From Devosia sp. (lineage in GTDB: Bacteria; Pseudomonadota; Alphaproteobacteria; Rhizobiales; Devosiaceae), in the NCBI GenBank assembly GCA_016793415.1, contig JAEUMC010000660.1:1-7536 (forward strand): DNA of 7,536 nucleotides, written 5' to 3'. A program made the translations under genes and the position numbers. The notes beneath the pieces are model-generated. The model was not told where the DNA came from, did no database searches, and was given only the letters and a program-made list of their open reading frames with translations. Below are positions 1-7,329 of this stretch, in pieces. Positions within the stretch are counted from its first letter, which is position 1, and every line of letters starts with the position of its first letter.

Positions 1-1800
<1,800 letters not shown>

Positions 1801-1973
1801 CTAGCTTGCTGCTCCGGGTGCCCGATCGGGAGGGCGCCGATAGTCGTTAAGTGGTCACGGCTTGAGACATCGTAAAGGGACGGGCTGGCGCGACGGTTTC
1901 CGATATGCCGTCACTTGTTCGTCACCGGTGCTGATTCGCCCATAAGCGAAATCGCGCGTACCCGCAGCCTGCA
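1801..1973 (-). other. dnaG-rpoD intergenic region (rpoD leader)
   Basis: This 173-bp gap between the dnaG stop and the rpoD start is long for a simple operon junction, so rpoD may have its own promoter here, as in the E. coli macromolecular-synthesis operon. I see no convincing -35/-10 pair; the nearest is TTTACG with ACTTAA 18 nt later on the minus strand, which is weak. It contains a perfect 10-bp palindrome CCCGATCGGG at 1821-1830, about 20 nt before the rpoD ATG, and an imperfect stem (GATTCGC 1933-1939 against GCGAAATC 1946-1953, one bulged base) just after dnaG. Neither is followed by a T-run that would make it an intrinsic terminator. Confidence 0.5.
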
Positions 1974-3935
1974 CTAGAAGCTCCGTGTCGCGCGCCCCGA
2001 TAACGAACCAAACCCTTCGATCAATGCCTCTGTGCCATCGACGGTGGTGATCTGGTTCTGGATGTCCCGCAGCCGTTCGAATGTTTCCTCGCTCGGGTCG
2101 TCGCCCAGCGCCAATTCGGCTGCTTTCAGGGCCTTATTTAGCTCAACGGATTTGTAATGCAAGGCCAGGGCATGACGTAATCCGATCTCGGCGTCCGGAT
2201 CGGCGATTTCCGCCCCGCTCTGCCAAACCCCTTGGCGGGCCAGCAAATCCCGCATTTTGTCGAGTGGTTCGCCGAACCCACGCGCTCCCAGTGCGGCATT
2301 CAGCGCCTCGGCAGAGATATCATGATCGCGGGTCACGAGGTCGAGCATGGTGCCCAGAAGGTTCCGCGAGGTCGGCGAACTGAGCTCCAGCGAGGCAAGT
2401 GATTCGAGCCGGCTGTCGGCCAGCGCCGGATGGTTCACCAGCGTGATGAGGATCGCCGCCTCGCGCGGCGTGGCATCCACTCCCCTGCCCGGCTTGAGCA
2501 GCCGTGAATTCCTGAGGGTATCGGAGACCACCACCCGCGGACTGCCCCGGCTGCCGACCGGAGCCGCATTGCCGCCACGCGGGTTGCGTCGATCGAACCC
2601 ACCACGCTGTGCGCCGCCCCCGCCCCGCTGTTCCCAGCGCTGGTTGCGCACCGGCGCGAAGAACGCCTGCAGCTTCTCGTCGAATGCCTGCATGTAGTGC
2701 CGCTTTACCGAAGCCTCGCCAATGGCGTTGGCCCGCGCCTTGAGTCGCGCCTCGAGCGCCGCCCGCGCTTCCGGTGTTTCCGGAACGATGCCGCCGGTCT
2801 CGATGCTCCAGATGACGTCGGAGAGCGAGCGCGCCCTGTCGATGACATCGGCAAAGGCGCCGCGCCCCTGCGCCTTGATCAGGTCGTCCGGATCCTGTCC
2901 CTCCGGTAGTGTCGCGATCCGCACCGTGCGCCCCGGCTGCAGATGCGGCAGGACGATCTCGGTGGCGCGTGCCGCGGCACGCTGGCCGGCGCCGTCGCCA
3001 TCGAAGCACAGCACCGGCTCGTCGCTCATCCGCCACAGCAATTGCAGATGCTCTTCGGTGAGCGCCGTGCCGAGCGGCGCCACCGTGCCCTCGAACCCCG
3101 CCGTCACCGCGGCGATCACATCGAGATAGCCCTCGACCACGATCACCGATTTGCCCGAGCGCGCCGCTTCGCGTGCGGTCTGCCCGTTATAGAGCGTCAT
3201 GCGCTTCTTGAAGAGCTCGGTCTCGGGCGAGTTCAGATACTTGGCCGGCACATCCGCCGACATCGCCCGGCCGCCGAAGGCGATCACCTTGCCGCGGAAG
3301 TCGGTGATCGGGAACATCACCCGGTTGCGGAACCGGTCATAAGGCAGCGGCGAATCCTCACGCACCACCACCAGCCCGGCGTCCACCATCTCCTGCGCCG
3401 AAACGCCGTTGGCCGCGAGGTGCTCCTTGAGGCCATTGGCGCTGTCGGGCGAGTAGCCGAGCCGGAACTTGGTCTGCGCCGCCGCGCTCACCCCGCGCTC
3501 GTTGAGGTAGCCGCGGGCCCGCGCCCCGATATTGTGGCTGAGCGCCGCCTCGAAATACTGGGTGGCGACTTCCATCACATCATAGAGCGAACGCCGGCTC
3601 TCCTGCCGCGCCTCTTCGCGTTCGTCGCGCGCCGGCATCGGTACCCCGGCCATGCCGGCGAGTTTCTCCACCGCCTCGGGGAAACTCATCCCGGCTTTTT
3701 CGGTCAGGAAGCGGAAGTGATCGCCCGACACTCCACAGCCGAAGCAATGGTAGATGCCGCGCCGGTCATCGGCATGAAAGCTCGGGCTCTTTTCGCCGTG
3801 GAACGGGCAGCAGGCCCACATGTCGCCGCGCTGCGGCTGGCTCTTGCGCTTGTCCCAGATGACGTGCTCGCCCACCACCTGCGAGATCGGCAGGCGCTGC
3901 CGGATCTCGTCGAGGAAGCCGTCGGAAAAGCGCAT
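1974..3935 (-). CDS. dnaG: DNA primase DnaG
   Basis: Makes the short RNA primers used by DNA polymerase III at the replication fork and works with the DnaB helicase. The protein has 653 residues. The N-terminal CHC2-type zinc finger is intact (C43, H46, C64, C67 in CPFHGEKSPSF and YHCFGCG). The RNA-polymerase-like core follows, with the basic motif RFRNRVMFPI at 201-210 and FGGRAMS at about 220-226. The TOPRIM metal site is complete: VVEGYLDV (E268) and FDGDGAG (D312, D314). A Gly/Arg-rich linker runs from about 433 to 470, followed by the C-terminal helicase-binding domain from about 485 to 645. It is about 70 residues longer than the 581-residue E. coli enzyme, largely through the linker. 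The ATG start fits rhizobial DnaG, and the only nearby upstream start (GTG) meets a TAG after two codons. It lies 52 bp after the PH-like membrane protein gene and 173 bp before rpoD. Confidence 0.98.
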   Translation of the reverse strand: MRFSDGFLDEIRQRLPISQVVGEHVIWDKRKSQPQRGDMWACCPFHGEKSPSFHADDRRGIYHCFGCGVSGDHFRFLTEKAGMSFPEAVEKLAGMAGVPMPARDEREEARQESRRSLYDVMEVATQYFEAALSHNIGARARGYLNERGVSAAAQTKFRLGYSPDSANGLKEHLAANGVSAQEMVDAGLVVVREDSPLPYDRFRNRVMFPITDFRGKVIAFGGRAMSADVPAKYLNSPETELFKKRMTLYNGQTAREAARSGKSVIVVEGYLDVIAAVTAGFEGTVAPLGTALTEEHLQLLWRMSDEPVLCFDGDGAGQRAAARATEIVLPHLQPGRTVRIATLPEGQDPDDLIKAQGRGAFADVIDRARSLSDVIWSIETGGIVPETPEARAALEARLKARANAIGEASVKRHYMQAFDEKLQAFFAPVRNQRWEQRGGGGAQRGGFDRRNPRGGNAAPVGSRGSPRVVVSDTLRNSRLLKPGRGVDATPREAAILITLVNHPALADSRLESLASLELSSPTSRNLLGTMLDLVTRDHDISAEALNAALGARGFGEPLDKMRDLLARQGVWQSGAEIADPDAEIGLRHALALHYKSVELNKALKAAELALGDDPSEETFERLRDIQNQITTVDGTEALIEGFGSLSGRATRSF

Positions 3936-3936
3936 G

Positions 3937-3941
3937 CCCCT
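3937..3941 (-). promoter_or_regulatory. Unusually close ribosome site of dnaG
   Basis: On the minus strand the dnaG start reads TTAGGGGC-ATG, so the only purine-rich match to the 16S rRNA tail (AGGGG) ends one base before the ATG. The usual spacing is about 5-9 nt. No better site is present in the preceding 30 bases. Inefficient initiation would fit the known low abundance of primase, but that is inference. Confidence 0.4.
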
Positions 3942-3987
3942 AAGTAAGCACGCCCGCCCGCTGTGTCACCGCCCCATCTCAGCCAGT

Positions 3988-4584
3988 TCACTGCCGCTTG
4001 CCGAATACCGGCCTTGCGGCGCCTATCGCCGGCGGCGCTCCCGGCCCCGGCTTCGATCCGCCTGTCGATGGCGCCAGGGCTTGCCCTACCGAACTCAGCA
4101 ACACCACCTCGAACAGCACCGCTTTGGTGTTGACCCCCAGGATCGGGCTGGGCAACCGCACCTTGCTCGAGAGTTTGCGGCCGTTGGCGTCCCGCCCTGG
4201 CCGGAACAGGACCTTGACGTCCCTTATGCCGAACAGGCCCTTGGTGGCGATGCTGTCGAAGTCTCGCCACAAGGCCCGATGCACCCCAAGTGGATGCCTG
4301 ACTTCGATCCCTTCGCGATCCAGCACCACCATGGTGTTGTCGATCAACAATCGCAGGTAGAACACTGCGGCGAAGGCCATGAGCCCGCCAAACGCATAGG
4401 CCAGCAGCAACCGATGCTCCGGCTCCCATGAGTTGAACATCCGCAGCCGGCCGACCAGATTTGCGTGCGCGATGTAGTCCGTCACGCCCGGCACGAACAG
4501 CGATACCGCGAGCCCCCCGCACAGGATGAAGAATGCACCCGCCACCAACCGGCTGGCGCCGAAAGACTTTCGATATGACTGCAT
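3988..4584 (-). CDS. Small membrane protein with two helices and a PH-like cytoplasmic tail, function unknown
   Basis: I do not recognise a named family. The protein is 198 residues long from the ATG at 4584. It has a short basic N-terminus (MQSYRKSF), a hydrophobic helix at about 11-32, a loop of about 26 residues (FNSWEPEHR at its end), a second helix at about 59-81, and a soluble C-terminal part. The tail opens with MVVLDREGIEVRHPLGVHRALWRDFDSI at about 85-112 (given here as one motif region: strand, DREGIEV turn, then WRDFDSI), a pattern seen in bacterial PH-like domains behind paired membrane helices. It ends in a Pro/Gly/Ala-rich, probably disordered stretch at 168-198. A TTG start 39 bases further upstream is possible, but the ATG has an AGGGGG site 5 nt away and is preferred. 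It lies 52 bp upstream of dnaG, so it may be cotranscribed with it. The PH assignment is inference; being a real gene is well supported. Confidence 0.8.
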   Translation of the reverse strand: MQSYRKSFGASRLVAGAFFILCGGLAVSLFVPGVTDYIAHANLVGRLRMFNSWEPEHRLLLAYAFGGLMAFAAVFYLRLLIDNTMVVLDREGIEVRHPLGVHRALWRDFDSIATKGLFGIRDVKVLFRPGRDANGRKLSSKVRLPSPILGVNTKAVLFEVVLLSSVGQALAPSTGGSKPGPGAPPAIGAARPVFGKRQ

Positions 4585-4589
4585 GGCGG

Positions 4590-4595
4590 CCCCCT
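4590..4595 (-). promoter_or_regulatory. Ribosome site that sets the ATG start of the PH-like membrane protein
   Basis: AGGGGG on the minus strand lies 5 nt before the ATG at 4584. This favours that start over the in-frame TTG at 4623, which has no comparable site. Confidence 0.6.
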
Positions 4596-4646
4596 GCCCA
4601 CGCCGACACTGCGCCGCGGACAATTCAGGTTGGCTTTACCGGATAG

Positions 4647-4685
4647 CTAAACTTCGACCGAGCTCGGTTGAGCCACCTTCCCCAT
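4647..4685 (-). CDS. Possible 12-residue minigene or leader peptide
   Basis: A complete tiny frame, MGKVAQPSSVEV then TAG, begins 20 bp after the stop of the second HdeD-like gene and ends 62 bp before the PH-like gene. It is preceded by AGGGGG (4692-4697) at an ideal 6-nt distance, the same ribosome-site sequence as the next gene uses. A palindrome (4655-4670) lies inside its 3' half. It has no run of one amino acid that would mark a classical attenuation leader. It may be chance; only conservation or ribosome profiling would decide. Confidence 0.25.
   Translation of the reverse strand: MGKVAQPSSVEV
4655..4670. repeat. Palindrome between the second HdeD-like gene and the PH-like gene
   Basis: A perfect 12-bp palindrome, ACCGAGCTCGGT at 4657-4668, extends to 14 matches in 16 (one mismatched pair, outer pair restored). 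As RNA on the minus strand it could form a short stem with an AGCT loop. The downstream minus-strand bases are AAGTTTAGC, so there is no real U-run and it is at best a weak terminator. It could also be a protein-binding site. Confidence 0.4.
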
Positions 4686-4705
4686 GCTGATCCCCCTGGC
4701 GCCGG

Positions 4706-5275
4706 TCAGCCGATCTTCACCTCGATGCTTCGGAGCTGCCAGGCGATGTAAAGCTGGAACAGCCCGTAGAGGATCATCAGCACGCCCACGATGCTCACCA
4801 GCGTCAGTGCGCTCGCGAGCGGCATCACCAGCAGCAGCACGCCGAACAGCAGGTAAGCACAGGCGCTGAGCACTTCCGGCCAGAACGTGCCCTGCCTCAG
4901 CAAGGCTCGGCCGGCGACGGTGACGTAGAGCGCGAACGCCCCGATCAGGATCATCATGATCCCCACGATGATCACCAGCGTCGAGATGCCGATCGCCGCC
5001 GCCATGGCCGGGAACGCCACGATCAGAATACCGGCGAGGATCGCGAGGATGTGCCGGGTGATGGCTACGCCGAGCCGTGAGCTGGTGCGGCCGCCGAACA
5101 GCAGCCCCCACAAGCCCAGGCCACCATCGATGATGACGATGACGCCGCCCACCCATACCAGGGTCGCCAGCGCCAGCTGCGGCGAGATCAGTGCGAAGAT
5201 GCCGCCGGCCAGCATCAGCACGCCGCGAATGGCGGCGAAGATGCTCGGCCAGGGTAAGGCGCTATCTGTAGCCAT
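4706..5275 (-). CDS. HdeD/DUF308-family six-helix membrane protein, second of a tandem pair
   Basis: An integral inner-membrane protein of 189 residues with almost no soluble part. Six hydrophobic segments are visible, at about 12-30, 36-60, 71-89, 95-121, 134-151 and 156-180. They form three helix-pair repeats, each opening with a G- and L-rich helix that ends in Pro (ISP32, AFP89, VMP152) and closing with a helix rich in Gly/Ile. This layout is that of the HdeD family (DUF308), whose E. coli namesake is linked to acid resistance; the molecular activity of the family is not established. The start is secured by AGGAGG 5 nt before the ATG. It begins 15 bp after the stop of a paralogue, and by eye about half the residues are identical across the first repeat (for example LML, ALA, GLW and FGG). 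The stress role is inferred from the family name only. Confidence 0.88.
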   Translation of the reverse strand: MATDSALPWPSIFAAIRGVLMLAGGIFALISPQLALATLVWVGGVIVIIDGGLGLWGLLFGGRTSSRLGVAITRHILAILAGILIVAFPAMAAAIGISTLVIIVGIMMILIGAFALYVTVAGRALLRQGTFWPEVLSACAYLLFGVLLLVMPLASALTLVSIVGVLMILYGLFQLYIAWQLRSIEVKIG

Positions 5276-5280
5276 TCTCT

Positions 5281-5286
5281 CCTCCT
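5281..5286 (-). promoter_or_regulatory. Strong ribosome site of the second HdeD-like gene
   Basis: AGGAGG on the minus strand, a full match to the anti-Shine-Dalgarno core, lies 5 nt before the ATG at 5275. It occupies the 15-bp gap after the first HdeD-like gene's TGA, so both genes are very likely translated from one transcript. Confidence 0.75.
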
Positions 5287-5290
5287 CGGA

Positions 5291-5872
5291 TCACACCGGC
5301 TTATTGCCTGCGGATGCGCCCGCCGATTTGAACATCCGCCACGCCAGCCCGAACAGGCCGATGGCGAAGATGATGGCGAGAATGCCCGCGAGCGTCACGA
5401 ACACCAGGGCGCTGAACACCGGCCAGAACAGCAACGCGATGCCGAACAGCACGTAGAGCGCACCCGACAGTAGCACCGGCCAGATCCGCGCATATTGCTC
5501 GCGCTCCCGGATGATTACCCAAATCTCCATCACGCCGACGAAGATCGATTGGAATGCAACCAGATAGACCAGCAGCGTCGCCGTCAGCAAAGTCGCAAAG
5601 AACGGCGACAGCAGGATCAGCACACCGGTGATGATGGCCAGCACGTTGCGCACCACATCGAACCAGAAATTGCCTGTCTTGGCGCCGCCGAAGGTGAGGC
5701 TCCACAGGCCGAGCACGCCATCGACCAGCAGCAGTGCACCACCGGCGATCACCAGTATTGCCAGCGCCTGCACCGGGAAGAACACAGCATAGAGCCCGGC
5801 GAGCAGCATCAACAGGCCTCTGAGCCCGGTGATCCACGCCCAGCGTTTCCTCGTGTCACTTGATACGGCCAT
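5291..5872 (-). CDS. HdeD/DUF308-family six-helix membrane protein, first of a tandem pair
   Basis: A 193-residue integral membrane protein with the same three-repeat, six-helix plan as the next gene. The helix pairs cover about 13-32 and 37-61, 71-89 and 95-121, and 131-150 and 155-180. Prolines close the first helix of each repeat (FFP33, LSP90, FWP151), and R18-G19, R75-N76 open the first two repeats. The tail after about residue 181 is short and polar (KSAGASAGNKPV). The ATG at 5872 is chosen because GGAGG lies 7 nt upstream; an in-frame GTG at 5953 would add 27 polar residues but has no ribosome site, and it would lie upstream of the candidate promoter. It is the first gene of the minus-strand group and divergent from the transporter. 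Function is unknown beyond the family link to membrane stress responses. Confidence 0.88.
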   Translation of the reverse strand: MAVSSDTRKRWAWITGLRGLLMLLAGLYAVFFPVQALAILVIAGGALLLVDGVLGLWSLTFGGAKTGNFWFDVVRNVLAIITGVLILLSPFFATLLTATLLVYLVAFQSIFVGVMEIWVIIREREQYARIWPVLLSGALYVLFGIALLFWPVFSALVFVTLAGILAIIFAIGLFGLAWRMFKSAGASAGNKPV

Positions 5873-5879
5873 CGGTCCG

Positions 5880-5884
5880 CCTCC
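5880..5884 (-). promoter_or_regulatory. Ribosome site that sets the ATG start of the first HdeD-like gene
   Basis: GGAGG on the minus strand, 7 nt before the ATG at 5872, supports this start over the longer GTG alternative at 5953. Confidence 0.7.
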
Positions 5885-5903
5885 AATGTTGTTGCCGTGT
5901 GCG

Positions 5904-5931
5904 AGGTTAGCCGTTTTTGCCGCTTCGCCAA
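5904..5931 (-). promoter_or_regulatory. Candidate sigma-70 promoter for the HdeD-like pair
   Basis: On the minus strand a -35-like TTGGCG (5931-5926) and a -10-like TAACCT (5909-5904) are separated by 16 bp. Transcription would start near 5897, leaving a leader of about 25 nt that just holds the ribosome site. The -35 resembles the alphaproteobacterial TTGACG; the -10 is weaker. A match this good can occur by chance. Confidence 0.35.
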
Positions 5932-6012
5932 GTCTCGTCTCGGGGTTAGGCACCGCTGCTTATCGGCTTGCTTCCTGTGGCGCGGCGTGGTCTGACCGCC
6001 ACCGGATATTTT

Positions 6013-6017
6013 GAGGA
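6013..6017 (+). promoter_or_regulatory. Ribosome site that sets the start of the MFS transporter
   Basis: GAGGA lies 5 nt before the ATG at 6023. The alternative TTG start at 6011 overlaps this site and would add only MRIV, so the ATG is preferred. Confidence 0.65.
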
Positions 6018-6022
6018 TAGTC

Positions 6023-7201
6023 ATGCCGATCGCCATTTATGCCCTGGCGCTGGCTGCGTTCGCAGTCGGCTCGGCCGAGTTCGTCATTTCCGGCATCCTG
6101 CCGCCGCTGGCCGAGGATCTGGCAGTGAGCATTCCAGTCGCCGGTCTGCTGGTCAGCGCTTACGCCATCGGCGTTGCCGTCGGCGGGCCGGTGCTGACGG
6201 TGTTCACCTCACGTTTCTCGCAGCGCAACGTGCTGATCGGGCTGATGATCGTGTTCTCGATCGCCCAGGTGCTGTGCGCCATTGCCCCCGATTACGGCCT
6301 GCTGCTGGCAGCCCGGCTGCTCTCGGCCTGCGCCCACGGCGTGTTCTTCGGCGCCGGCAACGTGGTGGTCGTCGGCCTCGTGCCGCCGGAGCGGCGCGGC
6401 GCCGCCTTCTCGCTGTTCATCTCCGGCATCACCGTCGCCAACCTGCTCGGCCTGCCCGGAGGCAGTGCCATCGGCTTGAATTTCGGCTGGCGTATTCCGT
6501 TCCTTGCGGTCGCCGCGCTCGGCGCCATCGCCGCCATCGTGCTGTTCCTCAAGCTGCCGCACGACAAGCGCCAGGAGGGCGAGCGGCATGCCACCTTCGG
6601 CGAGCAGGTGCGCGAGCTTCGCCACCAGGAGGTCTGGCTCTCCTACCTCACCATCACCTTCGTGATGATCGGCGCCCTCGCCTTCGGCACCTTCCAGGTG
6701 CCGATCATGCTCAACGTCACCAGGCTCCACCCCGATATCATTCCGATCTATCTGCTGGTCGGCGGCATCGGCTCGATGCTGGGCATCTATCTGGGCGGCC
6801 GTGGCACCGACTGGAAGCCGATGCCGACGCTGCTGACCGTGCTGCTGCTGCAGGCCCTGCTCTATTTCACCATGCTGTTCGCCATGCATGACAAGGTGTG
6901 GATGACGGTGAACCTGCTGGGCACCTCGATCCTCGGCTTCGCCTTTTCCACCCCGCTGCAGGCCCGCGTCATCGCCGCGGCCCACTCGGCGCCAAACCTC
7001 GCCTCGTCGCTGATCTCCACCGCCTTCAACATCGGCATCGCCGGCGGCGCCTTCATCGGCGCCATGCTGCTGAGCGCCGGGGTGAGCTACGCGGATATCC
7101 CCGCCGTCGGCGTCGTCACCAGCCTCTGTGCGGCGGGAACGGCGAGCCTCTCGTGGTGGCTGGAGCGCCGCGGCTCGGTCCCTGCGGCCAACCAGGCCTA
7201 G
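6023..7201 (+). CDS. Major facilitator superfamily transporter, DHA1 (AraJ/PbuE-like) efflux type
   Basis: A 392-residue, probable 12-helix inner-membrane carrier driven by the proton gradient. Length and motifs fit the DHA1 drug/sugar/purine efflux group. Helix 1 carries the acidic GSAEFVISGILPPLAEDL pattern (E19) typical of the AraJ/PbuE branch. Helix 2 is followed by the loop-2,3 motif GGPVLTVFTSRFSQRNVLIG (55-73, motif A with R64, R68). Helix 4 has RLLSACAHGVFFG (98-110). Helix 5 leads into GLPGGSAIGLNFGWR (143-157), the group's version of antiporter motif C. A charged central loop (about 178-205, HDKRQEGERH) separates the two halves, and the C-terminal half includes STPLQARV (309-316) and the glycine-rich NIGIAGGAFIGA (336-347). 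The substrate cannot be told from sequence. It is divergent from the HdeD-like pair, and no regulator gene is in view. I see no clear promoter for it. Confidence 0.93.
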   Translation: MPIAIYALALAAFAVGSAEFVISGILPPLAEDLAVSIPVAGLLVSAYAIGVAVGGPVLTVFTSRFSQRNVLIGLMIVFSIAQVLCAIAPDYGLLLAARLLSACAHGVFFGAGNVVVVGLVPPERRGAAFSLFISGITVANLLGLPGGSAIGLNFGWRIPFLAVAALGAIAAIVLFLKLPHDKRQEGERHATFGEQVRELRHQEVWLSYLTITFVMIGALAFGTFQVPIMLNVTRLHPDIIPIYLLVGGIGSMLGIYLGGRGTDWKPMPTLLTVLLLQALLYFTMLFAMHDKVWMTVNLLGTSILGFAFSTPLQARVIAAAHSAPNLASSLISTAFNIGIAGGAFIGAMLLSAGVSYADIPAVGVVTSLCAAGTASLSWWLERRGSVPAANQA

Positions 7202-7329
7202 CCCGGGAAGGGTTGCGGCAGCGCTTTCCGGTTCGAGGGCCGGCCGCTCGGCCGCCTAGGATATTCTTTACCATCGGCGGGCGCATTTCCCCGCCGATGG
7301 CGCTGCTCCGGTACGATGCAGTTACACCC
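7202..7329 (+). other. Intergenic region after the transporter, with a GC-rich stem
   Basis: Between the transporter stop and the likely start of the next gene lies a GC-rich stem (GGCCG 7238-7242 with CGGCC 7249-7253, 6-nt loop). It is followed about 10 nt later by ATATTCTTT, which is too far and too mixed for a confident intrinsic terminator. The 30-bp dyad listed separately comes next. No convincing promoter is visible. Confidence 0.35.
7271..7300. repeat. Perfect inverted repeat, 11-bp arms with 8-nt spacer
   Basis: CCATCGGCGGG (7271-7281) and its exact reverse complement CCCGCCGATGG (7290-7300) flank CGCATTTC. No T-run follows on the plus strand; on the minus strand it is followed by TAAAGAATAT, which is not a U-tract. 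It could therefore be a regulator's operator, an mRNA hairpin in the leader of the right-edge gene, or a rho-independent-like remnant. An in-frame ATG for the next gene (7297) lies inside the right arm. Confidence 0.6.

Noticed and set aside
1933..1953. Terminator after dnaG
   Set aside because: The stem has a bulge and no T-run follows it on the minus strand, and rpoD lies downstream on the same strand.
2943..3947. 334-codon plus-strand frame opposite dnaG
   Set aside because: It is an antisense shadow of dnaG: the composition is dominated by H, R, A and L, there is no ribosome site, and it fully overlaps the conserved primase domains.
3704..4609. 301-codon minus-strand frame spanning the end of the PH-like gene and the start of dnaG
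   Set aside because: It is out of frame with both well-supported genes, and its sequence is Arg/Gly/Ala-rich shadow translation.
6209..6985. 258-codon minus-strand frame opposite the transporter
   Set aside because: It consists of Q/H/D/G-rich antisense translation of hydrophobic codons and has no recognisable domain; the plus-strand transporter explains the region.
7238..7253. Intrinsic terminator for the transporter
   Set aside because: The stem is only 5 bp and the T-rich bases are about 10 nt away and interrupted, so it is noted in the intergenic entry but not called a terminator.
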